A DNA stretch of 64,000 bases from Pseudoflavonifractor sp. An184 (GCF_002160305.1 NZ_NFKI01000004.1:1-64000), one strand, 5' to 3'; shown: positions 1 to 8,814, counted from the first letter of the stretch. The notes: generated by a model from the sequence alone, not told the origin. Numbers and translations are program-made.

Positions 1-539
1 GCGTTTTCGCTCAGCGAAAACCTTGGCGGAGGGACGGCGCTGCCGTCCCGAGCATTGAAAAAAGACGGGGTCCCCGGAAAGCGGAGCTTTCTGGGGAGGA
101 CAACGCCGCCATGATCGGGTGCCAGGGATTTTATGAATTTCAGGCCGGCCGCACAGCCGGCCTGGAGCTGAACGCCTACGCCACCCGGGACATCTCCCTG
201 GGGTGAGCGGCGCGAAGCGCCGTACACTGCGCCCGCAGGCGCGTTTCGAGGCCAACCGCCGCATAGCGGCGGCTCTTAGGCTGAGATAGCTTTTTTGCTG
301 CAATTTTAAATGATGGATTCGTATTGCAAAGATACGGAGCAGCTATACCAAGAGCCGTACACAGATGTTTGATTCTCAACGCATCAATGTGCGGTTCTTT
401 TATTTTGCATAGAAATAGTGACCAATTTCTGTACCTTGCTGATTTGTGAAAAAATTATAAAATTCACGATTTATATTTAAAAACGCTTACATTTCGAGAC
501 GAAAAGATATAATATTATAGAGCATGGAGGTGCAAAGGT
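1..539. other. Intergenic stretch; possible tail of an unidentified reading frame
   Basis: No gene can be supported here. A plus-strand frame is open from the window edge to a TGA at 204-206, but its composition resembles the G+C-rich intergenic repeats seen elsewhere in the window and I recognise no protein family in it. The last 130 bases turn AT-rich and hold the promoter of the next gene. Confidence 0.4.
487..532 (+). promoter_or_regulatory. Sigma-A-like promoter and RBS for the DUF4097-like gene
   Basis: TATAAT at 508-513 is a perfect -10. The best -35 is TTACAT at 487-492 with a short 15-bp spacer. GGAGGTG at 526-532 is a strong ribosome site 7 bases before the ATG at 540. Confidence 0.55.
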
Positions 540-1286
540 ATGAATAAATCAACAAAGTTTTTGATTGCGATTTTACTCATTGCGGTTATATTTCTTTCCA
601 TCGCGGCAGGCTGCTTTTTTCTCAGCCGCGCGGGCGGGCAGCCGGCGGAACCTGCTTCATCATGTACTGTTTCTTCCGCTCAAACGGAATCAGCGGAAGG
701 CACTGGAAATGGAAATTCCAGTAAATCTGGGGCTGACGCTGTCGAATTGGAAGGCGGCGTAACGGGGCTTCGCTGTTCAGTACAATTAGGGACCCTAAAT
801 ATTGTGGAAGGCGAAGCGTTTCATGTTTCGGCGGGGAATGGAAGCGACTATGAGGCATATATCGAAAACGGCACTTACATTGTGAACGGGAGCAGAACTT
901 ATGATAACCACATTGTAGTAACTGTTCCGAAAGAGTTTCAATTTGAAACTGTTGAGCTGGTTGCAGCGGGGGGAGCTTTAACCGCAGAAAACCTTAACAC
1001 CCAAAATTTATATACCAATTGCAATCGGGGAACCATCAACTATTCTGGCTCTGCCAGTGCTGGAGCAGAAATACAGCAGCTTCAAGGAAAGACGGTATTG
1101 ACCATGGATGGGAGACGGGCAGATTACAATTATAGCTTGGACCTTGATTTGGGGCACATTGGAATCGGCGATCAGGAGTATGCTGGGCCGCATCAAGATC
1201 AAAGTATTGACAATAGTGCTGAAAAGACGATCGATGCCAGCTGTACCATGGGAAGTATCCGCATCCTTTTTTCACAAGCCAGTTGA
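540..1286 (+). CDS. Probable lipoprotein with DUF4097-like beta-helical domain
   Basis: 248 aa. Residues 1-25 form a signal peptide: a lysine near the start, a hydrophobic core, then IAAGC with Cys25 as a possible lipidation site (the lipobox lacks the usual Leu). A Ser/Gly/Ala-rich linker follows. The rest (about residue 70 on) has the repeated short beta-strand pattern of DUF4097-type proteins, with elements such as VTVPKEF and a C-terminal GSIRILF. I infer a surface-anchored protein; DUF4097 proteins are often linked to envelope-stress loci, but no sensor or regulator is adjacent. Start fixed by GGAGGTG 7 bases upstream. The family call is from pattern only. Confidence 0.6.
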   Translation: MNKSTKFLIAILLIAVIFLSIAAGCFFLSRAGGQPAEPASSCTVSSAQTESAEGTGNGNSSKSGADAVELEGGVTGLRCSVQLGTLNIVEGEAFHVSAGNGSDYEAYIENGTYIVNGSRTYDNHIVVTVPKEFQFETVELVAAGGALTAENLNTQNLYTNCNRGTINYSGSASAGAEIQQLQGKTVLTMDGRRADYNYSLDLDLGHIGIGDQEYAGPHQDQSIDNSAEKTIDASCTMGSIRILFSQAS

Positions 1287-1303
1287 GGCCGAGGCATAAA
1301 ATT

Positions 1304-1429
1304 ATGTTGTTTGCTCTCTTTTATCCAATGATTGGACTTTTCTTTTTATTGATGCATATGCTGATTCCTATTTTCCTCCTTGTCATGCTTCTTCTTGCGA
1401 TAAGATGGCTGTTTCATCACTGGAAGTGA
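1304..1429 (+). CDS. Possible 41-aa hydrophobic membrane microprotein
   Basis: A short frame starts 17 bases after the lipoprotein gene. It encodes 41 residues that are almost wholly hydrophobic (Leu, Ile, Phe, Met) and ends RWLFHHWK, which fits a single or hairpin membrane segment with a basic, aromatic C-terminus. A GAGG lies about 9 bases upstream of the ATG. No family recognised. It may be a real co-transcribed microprotein or a chance frame in AT-rich sequence. Confidence 0.3.
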   Translation: MLFALFYPMIGLFFLLMHMLIPIFLLVMLLLAIRWLFHHWK

Positions 1430-1570
1430 CCCATGATTCCAAACTGAAAGCAGCAATGTAAAAACTTGCGTTACAGGCGTCCCCGACCCGTGGTGCGGAG
1501 AACAGGAAAATCCGGCTATGCGGTAGGCTTCTCGATGACGCATCTCTGCATTGGAGCATATGGAAATAAA

Positions 1571-1612
1571 GAGGGCGGCTGAGCCGGGAGTGGTCCCGAT
1601 TCAGCCGCCCTC
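1571..1612 (-). terminator. Hairpin terminator, probably for the copA-csoR transcript
   Basis: A 12-bp perfect outer stem (1571-1582 with 1601-1612) encloses a second 5-bp stem. On the minus strand the stem is followed by TTTATTT, so it terminates transcripts coming from csoR. Confidence 0.6.
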
Positions 1613-1656
1613 AGTTTGCCGAAAAACCGCTGTTGAATAGAACCCGCCTCAGTTTT

Positions 1657-1796
1657 GGCGGGGGAGCTCAAGGGGGCGGCAGCCCGCCTCGAGTGGGATC
1701 GAATACCCTGAATGCCTTGCACGGCAAGGCGTTCAGCGAACGCAGCGAGGACTTTTCCGCCGCTGTGCGGCGGGAAAGTAACGGCATTTTTGCAGG
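1657..1796. repeat. 140-bp intergenic repeat, copy A
   Basis: Nearly identical to 51469-51607 in the same orientation. Shared landmarks are GGCGGGGGAGCTC, GGCGGCAGCCCGCCTCGAG, CCTGAATGCCTTGC, AAGGCGTTCAGCGA and GAGGACTTTTCCGCCG. Both copies lie just past the 3' end of a minus-strand gene (csoR here, desulfoferrodoxin there). Confidence 0.8.
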
Positions 1797-1800
1797 CCGG

Positions 1801-2064
1801 TCAGTCGGCCAGCTGGTCCAACAGGACCGCCAGTTCCTCCAGCTTTTCCTCCGGCTTCCCGCTCTCCACCGCCTCCCGGACGCAGCAGTCCATGTGGGCC
1901 TTGAGCACCATGCGGTTGGCCTTTTTCAAAATGGACTGGGTGGCCATAAGCTGGTGGGACACGTCCAGGCAGTACCGGTCCTCGTCGATCATCTTGAGGA
2001 TGCCGTCGATTTGTCCCCGGGCGGTCTTCAGCAGACGGGTGACCTGGGTGTGGTCCGCCTTCAC
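1801..2064 (-). CDS. csoR: CsoR-family copper-sensing repressor
   Basis: 87 aa, the usual size of the CsoR/DUF156 all-helical repressors. The Cu(I) ligand triad is intact and correctly spaced: Cys32 in RYCLDV, then His57 and Cys61 in AHMDCCV (family pattern C-x24-H-x3-C). In this family Cu(I) binding releases DNA and derepresses efflux genes. Its ATG overlaps the copA stop by 4 bases, so the two are translationally coupled and the sensor is made with the pump it controls. A GC-rich candidate box at 5624-5647 would be its operator. A nickel or formaldehyde sensor of the same fold is less likely, given copA and the C-H-C triad. Confidence 0.9.
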   Translation of the reverse strand: MKADHTQVTRLLKTARGQIDGILKMIDEDRYCLDVSHQLMATQSILKKANRMVLKAHMDCCVREAVESGKPEEKLEELAVLLDQLAD

Positions 2065-4700
2065 TGGATGGACACCACCTCATAGCCCGCCTCGGTGACC
2101 GCGTCCTTCAGCTCCTGGTCGGAGACTGGGGCGGCCAGGGTGACGGTGGCCTGCTTCTTCTCTAGGTCGGCCTTGGCGGAGGTCACGCCCCCCAGGGCGG
2201 ACAGGGCCTTCTCCACGTGGGCCACGCAGTGGGCGCACATCATGCCTTCAATGTTCAGTGTCTTGGTCATGGTTTCCGTTCCTCCTTGAGTTGTTTGGTT
2301 GCTTTCTTCCAATTGGACCGGGCAGCTCTGGTCACAGACGGGAGCAGGGGTCCTATCATCACCGGCGGATGCGCCGGGGACGTTCTCAGTTTGCTGGGAT
2401 TGGGGTGACTGGGTGCGGAATTTGCTCTTGAAGAACCGCAGCCGCAGGGCGTTGGTCACCACGCACACGGAGCTCAGGCTCATGGCGGCGGCGCCGAACA
2501 TGGGGTTGAGCATGAAATCGGTGATGCCCAGGGCGTAGAACACGCCGGCGGCCAGGGGGATGCCGATGGAGTTGTAGAAGAAGGCCCAGAACAGGTTTTC
2601 CTTGATGTTCCGGATGGTGGCCCGGCTCAGCTCCACCGCCGCCACCGCGTCCATCAGGTCGGACTTCATGAGCACGATGTCGGCGCTTTCGATGGCCACG
2701 TCGGTGCCCGCCCCGATGGCCAGGCCCACGTCGGCCCGGGCCAGGGCGGGGGCGTCGTTGATGCCGTCGCCCACCATGGCCACCTTCTTGCCCTGCTCCT
2801 GGAGCTCCTTCACCTTCCGCTCCTTGTCCTGGGGGAGCACCTGGGCCATGACTTCGGTCACGCCCAGCTCTTTGCCGATGGCGTCGGCGGTGCGCTGGTT
2901 GTCGCCGGTGAGCATGACCACGTCCAGGCCCAGCTTCCGGAAGGCGGCCACAGCGGCGGCGCTGGTGGGCTTGGGGGTGTCGGCCACGGCGATGAGGCCC
3001 AGCACCTGGTGCTCATCGGCGAAGTACAGGGCGGTCTTGCCCTGGACGGCCAGCTCCTCCGCCTTTTCGGGGAAGCTCCCCAGGTCCACTCCGGACTCCT
3101 CCATCATGGCCAGGTTGCCGCCCATGCAGGTGCGGTCCCCCAGGGTGGCCCGGACGCCCCGGCCGTGGAGGGCGGTGAAGTTTCCAACTGTGGTGACGGG
3201 GAGGTTCCGCTTTTTGCTCTCCTCCACGATGGCGGTGGCCAGGGGGTGCTCGGATGGGCCCTCCAGACAGGCGGCCAGGATGAGCAGCCCCTCCTCGTCC
3301 ATATCGTCGGCGGGGAGGACGTCGGTGACCACCGGCCTGCCCTGGGTGAGGGTGCCCGTTTTGTCCAGCACCACGGTGTTGACCGTGTGCAGGGTCTCCA
3401 GGGCCTCGGCGGATTTGATGAGGATGCCGTTTTCCGCTCCCTTGCCGGTGCCCACCATGATGGCCACCGGGGTGGCAAGACCCAGGGCGCAGGGGCAGGA
3501 GATGACCAGCACGGCCACGCCGGTGGTGAGGGCCTTGGTGATGTCATAGCCGCTGGCGAAGAACCAGGCCACCGCGGTGACGGCGGCGATGACCATGACG
3601 ACGGGGACAAAGACTCCGGCCACCTTGTCGGCCAGCTTGGCGATGGGGGCCTTGGACGAGGAGGCCTCCTCCACCAGACGGATCATCTGGGCCAGGGTGG
3701 TGTCCTCGCCCACCCGCAGGGCCTCAAAGGTGAAGGAGCCAGACTTGTTGATGGAGGCGGCGGCCACCTTGTCGCCGGGGCCCTTGTCCACGGGGAGGGA
3801 CTCCCCGGTGAGGGCGGACTCGTCCACGGCGGAGGTCCCCTCCACGATGACGCCGTCCACCGGGATGGACTGGCCGGGCCGGACCACGATGTGGTCCCCC
3901 ACCCGGACCTCCTCCACGGGGATCTCCACCTCCACCCCGTCCCGGAGGACGCTGGCGGTCTTGGGGGCCAGGTCCATGAGCCGGGTGATGGCCTGGCTGG
4001 TCTTGCCCTTGGACCGGGTCTCCAGGTACTTGCCCAGGGTGATGAGGGTGAGGATCATGCCGGCGGACTCGAAGTACAGATCCATGTGGTACTGTTCCAC
4101 CAGGGCCCAGTCCCCGTGGCCCAGGCCGTAGCCCATCTGGTAGATGGCGAAGACGCCGTAGATCACCGCGGCGGAGGAGCCCACCGCGATGAGGGAGTCC
4201 ATGTTGGGGGCGAGATGTGCCAGCGTTTTAAACCCCACCCGGTAGTATTTGTCGTTGATGTACATAATGGGCAGGGTGAGCAGCAGCTGGGTCAGGCCGA
4301 AGGCCACCGCATTCTCCAGCCCCGTGAGGAAGCCGGGGAGGGGGGCGCCCAGCATGTGGCCCATGGAGATATAGAAGAGGGGGATCAGGAACACAAAGGA
4401 CCAGATGAGGCGGTGCTTCATGGAGGACAGCTCGGCCTCCATCTGGGCCTCCGGCCGCTGGGCTTTAGCCTGGGCCGTGTCCCCCGCCTTCTGGGGGAGG
4501 GAGGCCCCGTAGCCCGCGTGGACCACCGCCTGGATGATGCCGTCGGGGGTGAGGGCGCTCTCGTCGTAGTCCACCGTCATGGAGTTGGTCATCAGGCTTA
4601 CCTCCGCCTTGCGGACGGCGTCCAGCTTGTTGACGGCCTTCTCCACATGGGCCGAGCAGGCCGAGCAGGTCATGCCGGTGACGTTGAATTTTTGCTTCAT
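2061..4700 (-). CDS. copA: Copper-exporting P1B-type ATPase with N- and C-terminal HMA domains
   Basis: 879 aa. It pumps Cu(I) out of the cytoplasm using ATP. An N-terminal HMA domain carries GMTCSAC (Cys12, Cys15). The membrane and actuator region follows, with TGES, then CPC in VISCPCALG near residue 400, the phosphorylation site DKTGT near 445 and GDGIND near 645. After the last helices there is a polar linker and a second HMA domain (about 811-879) with GMMCAHC (Cys822, Cys825). C-terminal HMA fusions are less usual than tandem N-terminal ones. An internal ribosome site sits exactly before this domain (separate entry), so the cell may also make it as a free CopZ-like chaperone. Operon with csoR. 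Confidence 0.95.
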   Translation of the reverse strand: MKQKFNVTGMTCSACSAHVEKAVNKLDAVRKAEVSLMTNSMTVDYDESALTPDGIIQAVVHAGYGASLPQKAGDTAQAKAQRPEAQMEAELSSMKHRLIWSFVFLIPLFYISMGHMLGAPLPGFLTGLENAVAFGLTQLLLTLPIMYINDKYYRVGFKTLAHLAPNMDSLIAVGSSAAVIYGVFAIYQMGYGLGHGDWALVEQYHMDLYFESAGMILTLITLGKYLETRSKGKTSQAITRLMDLAPKTASVLRDGVEVEIPVEEVRVGDHIVVRPGQSIPVDGVIVEGTSAVDESALTGESLPVDKGPGDKVAAASINKSGSFTFEALRVGEDTTLAQMIRLVEEASSSKAPIAKLADKVAGVFVPVVMVIAAVTAVAWFFASGYDITKALTTGVAVLVISCPCALGLATPVAIMVGTGKGAENGILIKSAEALETLHTVNTVVLDKTGTLTQGRPVVTDVLPADDMDEEGLLILAACLEGPSEHPLATAIVEESKKRNLPVTTVGNFTALHGRGVRATLGDRTCMGGNLAMMEESGVDLGSFPEKAEELAVQGKTALYFADEHQVLGLIAVADTPKPTSAAAVAAFRKLGLDVVMLTGDNQRTADAIGKELGVTEVMAQVLPQDKERKVKELQEQGKKVAMVGDGINDAPALARADVGLAIGAGTDVAIESADIVLMKSDLMDAVAAVELSRATIRNIKENLFWAFFYNSIGIPLAAGVFYALGITDFMLNPMFGAAAMSLSSVCVVTNALRLRFFKSKFRTQSPQSQQTENVPGASAGDDRTPAPVCDQSCPVQLEESNQTTQGGTETMTKTLNIEGMMCAHCVAHVEKALSALGGVTSAKADLEKKQATVTLAAPVSDQELKDAVTEAGYEVVSIQ
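2268..2287 (-). promoter_or_regulatory. copZ: Internal RBS and ATG inside copA: possible free CopZ-like chaperone (2061..2270)
   Basis: On the minus strand AAGGAGG (2287-2281) is followed after 10 bases by an in-frame ATG (2270-2268). Translation from here gives a 69-aa stand-alone HMA protein (MTKTLNIEGMMCAHC...) identical to the C-terminal domain of CopA. It is the strongest ribosome site I saw inside the gene and falls just after the linker. Confidence 0.55.
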
Positions 4701-4749
4701 AGAAAATCACCAAACTTTTTTGAATTGGAGTGGTAAGGGGATGGAAGGG

Positions 4750-5610
4750 AGTTTCGTTGCCCGCTCTTTTTAAGCCTTCCCCCTTGGGGGGAAGGTGGCT
4801 GGCCGAAGGCCAGACGGATGAGGGGGCAGGGTTCGGCCGCCTCGTAGGGTGCGAGAAGGTGAATTGCCCCGCAGGGGCAAGAGAGGCTGGCCTGGGCCGC
4901 GACCCGGCGCGCCGCTTCGGTGGTTTTTTGCGGGGGGGGGGATTTCGCCGCATGCGGGCGGCGAGTTTCTTTCCCAGCGATGGGAAAGAAACCAAAGGAT
5001 CGCCGAGGGACGCGGCCGACGGGCACTTCGTGCCCATAGGACCGCCACCCTATCCCCTCTGTCGCTTCGCGACATCTCCCCCTGACAGGGGGAGTCGGCC
5101 CCCGGCCCCCATTGCGGGGGGCGCGTACCTGTTAAGAATTGCAAAATTTCCGGCGCGCAAAATCTGAGTGACGCTCTAAATCCCTCCCGGGCCACTGGGC
5201 CCTAAGTTTGCAAAAATTGCGGCTGTTGCGGTTCCACTCCTGCGCCTGGCTTTGCCGAACCAACGATACCGGCCTATCTCCTACCGTAGGGGCGCACATT
5301 GTGCGCCCGCCGAGCCTTCCCGCTTCAAGGGGGAAGGTGCCCCAGTGCTCACACTGGGGCGGATGAGGGTGACTTCTTGGCTTGGGCAATCCACCGGCAG
5401 GAGCCCCAAGGGGCTCCCCTACGCAAAACGGAAACCGTCCCGGCCATGTTGTAGGGGAGGGGCTTGCCCCTCCCGCCATTTCTCGAAATGGTCCGTTTTC
5501 TGCCGCAGGGGCGACCCTTGCGGTCGCCCGCTGTGAGAAAATCGTTCCAACCCGCAGGGGCGGCACGCCGGGCCGCCTGTCGAAGTTTTGAGCACAACTT
5601 GAGCCCGCTG
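4750..5610. repeat. Mosaic of dispersed intergenic repeats upstream of copA
   Basis: About 860 bases with no credible gene. It contains modules seen elsewhere in the window: CTTCCCCC/GGGGGAAGG hairpins with GGATGAGG, TTGCCCCTCCC blocks, GGGCGACC/GGTCGCCC arms, and at 5106-5275 an inverted copy of the module marked by ATTTTGCGCGCCGGAAAT (here 5146-5163), also found at 9299-9316 and 47545-47562. The block lies between copA and its best promoter. Confidence 0.7.
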
Positions 5611-5623
5611 CAAACTGAAAGAA

Positions 5624-5680
5624 TAACACCCCCCCGGGGAGGGGTATCATGATTGTATACCAGGAAACTAGGTTTGTCAA
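5624..5680 (-). promoter_or_regulatory. Sigma-A promoter with candidate CsoR operator for copA-csoR
   Basis: On the minus strand TTGACA (5680-5675), 17 bases, then TACAAT (5657-5652). Directly downstream, over the expected start site, is the GC-rich near-palindrome GATACCCCTCCCCGGGG plus GGGTGTTAT (about 5647-5624), with the C-tract/G-tract form typical of CsoR operators. The next minus-strand gene is copA, about 950 bases away. Confidence 0.6.
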
Positions 5681-5700
5681 TAGGCGGATACCATTTCCTG

Positions 5701-6174
5701 TTATGCCGGGAAATGGGGGGCGGAGAGCTGCTCCGGAGGCACTCCCAGCAGGAGGAGGGCTCCCGCTACCGCCAGGGCGGACTGGGGGGAGGCGCCGTGG
5801 TCCAGAATCCAGGGGAACTCCTGCCGGTCCACCACCTGGCCCTGGATGGTGACCAGCTCCCGCTGGAGGGCCAGCCACAGCTTCCGCCCCTCCCGGCTGG
5901 ACAGGGTGAGGGTGTTTTTGGGGCCGGAGCCGTAGCTGACGGCGCTGGCCGCTTGGAGGTCCCACCCCGGGAGGGGGGCGTCCCCCGGCAGCAGGGCCAT
6001 GCGGCAGCGCTCGGGCCGTCCGCCCCCGTGGGCCGCCGCCCTTGGGGAGACCACCAGCAGGGCGGGGTGGTCCGCGGTTGGAATCTGCCCCAGGCTGCGG
6101 CCGTGGCGGGCCAGGCGGCGGAGAATGTCCGCCTCAATGCCCTCCCGCTCCTCAATCACCTGAAAAGGACCCAA
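5701..6174 (-). CDS. Hypothetical protein, 157 aa
   Basis: No family recognised. The protein begins GPFQVIEEREG, has a middle with SGPKNTLTLSSREG, and ends with a hydrophobic stretch (ALAVAGALLLLGV) followed by a short tail, so it could be a small regulatory or membrane-associated protein. The start chosen is TTG at 6174, preceded by AAAAGGGGGC about 9 bases away; no ATG is available near the 5' end. It stops just upstream of the copA promoter and is divergent from the topoisomerase gene. Even, protein-like residue composition argues for coding, but support is moderate. Confidence 0.5.
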   Translation of the reverse strand: MGPFQVIEEREGIEADILRRLARHGRSLGQIPTADHPALLVVSPRAAAHGGGRPERCRMALLPGDAPLPGWDLQAASAVSYGSGPKNTLTLSSREGRKLWLALQRELVTIQGQVVDRQEFPWILDHGASPQSALAVAGALLLLGVPPEQLSAPHFPA

Positions 6175-6255
6175 ATCTGCCGCCCCCTTTTGGGATACAG
6201 TTTGGATGAAACAGAAATTTTTATGCGGCGTTCCCCGTGGAAACCGGGCCTTTCC

Positions 6256-6284
6256 TTGACTTTCCGCCGGGAAATGAGTATCAT
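6256..6284 (+). promoter_or_regulatory. Sigma-A promoter upstream of the topoisomerase B subunit
   Basis: TTGACT (6256-6261), 17 bases, TATCAT (6279-6284). It lies 44 bases before the ATG at 6328. Confidence 0.6.
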
Positions 6285-6327
6285 TATCCTGTTATAGTAT
6301 GCGATAGAACAGTGAGGCAGCGAATTT

Positions 6328-8313
6328 ATGGCACCAAAAAAAGCGAATTACGGAAACGAGTCCATCTCCGCGCTGAAGGGGGCCGACCGGGTGCGGAAGC
6401 GTCCGGGGGTCATTTTCGGCTCCGACGGCCTGGAGGGCTGTGAGCACGCGGTCTTTGAGATCCTCTCCAACGCCATCGACGAGGCCCGGGAGGGACATGG
6501 AAGCTTGATTACCGTCACCCGCTATCTGGACAAGTCCATCCAGGTGGAGGACCAGGGCCGGGGCTGTCCGGTGGACTGGAACGAGAACGAACAGAAGTAC
6601 AACTGGGAGCTGGTGTTCTGCGAGCTGTACGCCGGCGGCAAGTACGGGGGCGACGGGGACAACTACGAGTACTCCCTGGGCCTGAACGGCCTGGGCTCCT
6701 GCGCCACCCAGTACGCCAGCGAATACTTTGACGCCGCCATCTGGCGGGACGGCTTCAAATACTCTCTCCACTTTGAGAAGGGCGAGAACATCGGCGGGCT
6801 GAAGAAGGAGCCCACCGACCGGGGAAAAAAGACGGGCACCACCATCCGCTGGAAGCCCGACCTGGAGGTCTTTACCGACATCGACATCCCGGTGGACTAC
6901 TACACCGACGTGCTCAAGCGCCAGGCGGTGGTCAACGCCGGGGTCACCTTCCGCTTTCGGGAGGAGACCGCCCCAGGAAAATTCTCCAGCACCGATTTTC
7001 AGTATGAGAACGGCATTCTGGACTATGTCACCGAGCTGGCCGGGGAGGAGCCCCTCACCCAGCCGGTGTTCTGGCAGACTGAGCGGAAGGGACGGGACCG
7101 GGCGGACAAGCCGGAGTACAAGGTGAAGCTGTCGGTCTCCTTCTGCTTCTCCAACAAGGTGTCCGTCATCGAGCACTACCACAACTCCTCCTGGCTGGAG
7201 CACGGGGGCTCTCCGGAGAAGGCCATGAAGTCCGCCTTCGTCTCCGCCATCGACTCCTATCTGAAGCAGCAGGGGAAGTACCAGAAGAACGAGGCCAAGA
7301 TCACCTTCAACGACATCCAGGACGCCCTGGTGCTGGTGTCCAACAACTTCTCCACCCAGACCTCCTATGAGAACCAGACCAAGAAGGCCATCAACAACAA
7401 GTTCGTCCAGGAGGCCATGACCGACTTCCTCCGCTCCCAGCTGGAGGTCTACTTCATCGAGAACCCCTTCGACGCCCAGAAGATCGCCGAACAGGTTTTG
7501 ATCAACAAGCGCTCCCGGGAGACGGCGGAGCGGACCCGGCTGAATATCAAAAAGAAGCTCACCGGCTCCATGGACATCTCCAACCGGGTGCAGAAGTTCG
7601 TGGACTGCCGCACCAAGGACATGTCCAAGCGGGAGCTCTACATCGTGGAGGGCGACTCCGCCATGGGGGCGGTAAAACTCAGCCGGGACGCGGAGTACCA
7701 GGGCATCATGCCCGTCCGGGGCAAGATTTTGAACTGCCTGAAGGCGGACTACGCCAAGATCTTCAAGAGCGACATCATCACCGACCTACTGAAGGTGCTG
7801 GGCTGCGGGGTGGAGGTGAAGGACAAGCACGTGAAGGACCTGTCCGCCTTCGATTTGGACAACCTGCGGTGGAACAAGGTGGTCATCTGCACCGACGCCG
7901 ACGTGGACGGCTTCCAGATCCGCACCCTGATTTTGACCATGCTCTACCGGCTGACCCCCACCCTCATCCAGCAGGGATACGTGTATATCGCCGAGTCCCC
8001 CCTGTATGAGATCACCTGCAAGGAGAAGACCTGGTTCGCCTACTCCGACAAGGAGAAGAACGACATCGTGGCCTCCCTGGAGGGGAAGAAGTACGACATC
8101 CAGCGCTCCAAGGGCCTGGGTGAGAACGAGCCGGACATGATGTGGCTGACCACCATGAACCCGGAGACCCGGCGGCTCATCAAGGTCATGCCCGAGGATG
8201 TGGAGCGCACCGCTCAGATCTTCGACCTGCTTCTGGGGGACGACCTCCAGGGCCGGAAAAACCACATCGCGGATAACGGATATAAGTATCTGGAGCTGGC
8301 GGATATTTCCTGA
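6328..8313 (+). CDS. parE: Type IIA topoisomerase subunit B (ParE/GyrB-like)
   Basis: 661 aa. It is the ATPase/TOPRIM half of a type II topoisomerase that passes DNA duplexes through a transient break; the partner is the A subunit at 9534. The GHKL ATPase domain is N-terminal, with EILSNAIDEA (Mg/ATP Asn and Asp) and GLNGLGS as ATP lid. The TOPRIM domain has EGDSAMGAVK, where most relatives have EGDSAGG, plus DADVDGFQIRT. The C-terminal RSKGLGE motif is present. The gene lies away from any gyrase/replication-origin cluster, so I call it a topoisomerase IV-like paralogue rather than GyrB; this is inference. Start ATG preceded by GAGG. Confidence 0.85.
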   Translation: MAPKKANYGNESISALKGADRVRKRPGVIFGSDGLEGCEHAVFEILSNAIDEAREGHGSLITVTRYLDKSIQVEDQGRGCPVDWNENEQKYNWELVFCELYAGGKYGGDGDNYEYSLGLNGLGSCATQYASEYFDAAIWRDGFKYSLHFEKGENIGGLKKEPTDRGKKTGTTIRWKPDLEVFTDIDIPVDYYTDVLKRQAVVNAGVTFRFREETAPGKFSSTDFQYENGILDYVTELAGEEPLTQPVFWQTERKGRDRADKPEYKVKLSVSFCFSNKVSVIEHYHNSSWLEHGGSPEKAMKSAFVSAIDSYLKQQGKYQKNEAKITFNDIQDALVLVSNNFSTQTSYENQTKKAINNKFVQEAMTDFLRSQLEVYFIENPFDAQKIAEQVLINKRSRETAERTRLNIKKKLTGSMDISNRVQKFVDCRTKDMSKRELYIVEGDSAMGAVKLSRDAEYQGIMPVRGKILNCLKADYAKIFKSDIITDLLKVLGCGVEVKDKHVKDLSAFDLDNLRWNKVVICTDADVDGFQIRTLILTMLYRLTPTLIQQGYVYIAESPLYEITCKEKTWFAYSDKEKNDIVASLEGKKYDIQRSKGLGENEPDMMWLTTMNPETRRLIKVMPEDVERTAQIFDLLLGDDLQGRKNHIADNGYKYLELADIS

Positions 8314-8340
8314 TATGCAGATTTGGAGCGGATTTGTGTG

Positions 8341-8814
8341 ATGAAATTGGCAGAGAAGACCCAGCGGACTTCGGAATTGATCGCCCGGCTGCTCTCCGTA
8401 TGGGAGCGGTCGGTAAAGGCCACCCACACCTTCCTGTCCGGGGAGGAGATCGCCAAAATCAAACCGTACGTGCCCCAAGCTCTGGAGCAGGTGCCCCACC
8501 TGATCGTCCTGGAAGACGAGAGCGGAGTGCCGGCGGCGTTCATGGGGATCGGGGAGCAGAAGCTGGAGATGCTGTTCCTGGCCCCGGAGGTCCGGGGAAA
8601 GGGACATGGAAAGCGCCTGCTTCAATACGGGATTGAGCGGTACGCGGTCCAGGAAGTGACGGTGAATGAGCAGAACCCCCAGGCCATCGGGTTTTATGAG
8701 CACATGGGATTTCAGACCTACCGGCGCACGGAGCGGGACGAGCAGGGCGGGCCGTATCCGCTGCTGTATATGCGGCGCGTGTTGCCGGACGTTTCATCTG
8801 AGGGACGGTTTTAG
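8341..8814 (+). CDS. GNAT-family N-acetyltransferase (YjaB-like)
   Basis: 157 aa. The GNAT fold transfers acetyl from acetyl-CoA to an unknown amine. The acetyl-CoA pyrophosphate loop is visible as RGKGHGKRLL (family Q/RxxGxG/A), preceded by the strand LEMLFLAPEV and followed by VNEQNPQAIGFYEHMGF, which closely matches E. coli YjaB, as does the ATHTFLS segment near the N-terminus. ATG at 8341 is chosen; an in-frame GTG at 8338 is slightly better spaced from GGAG (8325-8328). It sits only 27 bases after the topoisomerase B gene, so it is probably co-transcribed. The substrate cannot be told. Confidence 0.8.
   Translation: MKLAEKTQRTSELIARLLSVWERSVKATHTFLSGEEIAKIKPYVPQALEQVPHLIVLEDESGVPAAFMGIGEQKLEMLFLAPEVRGKGHGKRLLQYGIERYAVQEVTVNEQNPQAIGFYEHMGFQTYRRTERDEQGGPYPLLYMRRVLPDVSSEGRF

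Noticed and set aside
4465..5965. Several overlapping open frames in the repeat block upstream of copA
   Set aside because: They are Pro/Arg/Gly-rich, overlap in both strands, share sequence with other intergenic blocks and have no ribosome sites.
6292..7203. Long open frames on the strand opposite parE, parC, copA, pfkA, uraA and ychF
   Set aside because: Their translations are His/Gly/Val- or Pro/Arg-rich with no family features, as expected for shadows of G+C-rich genes.
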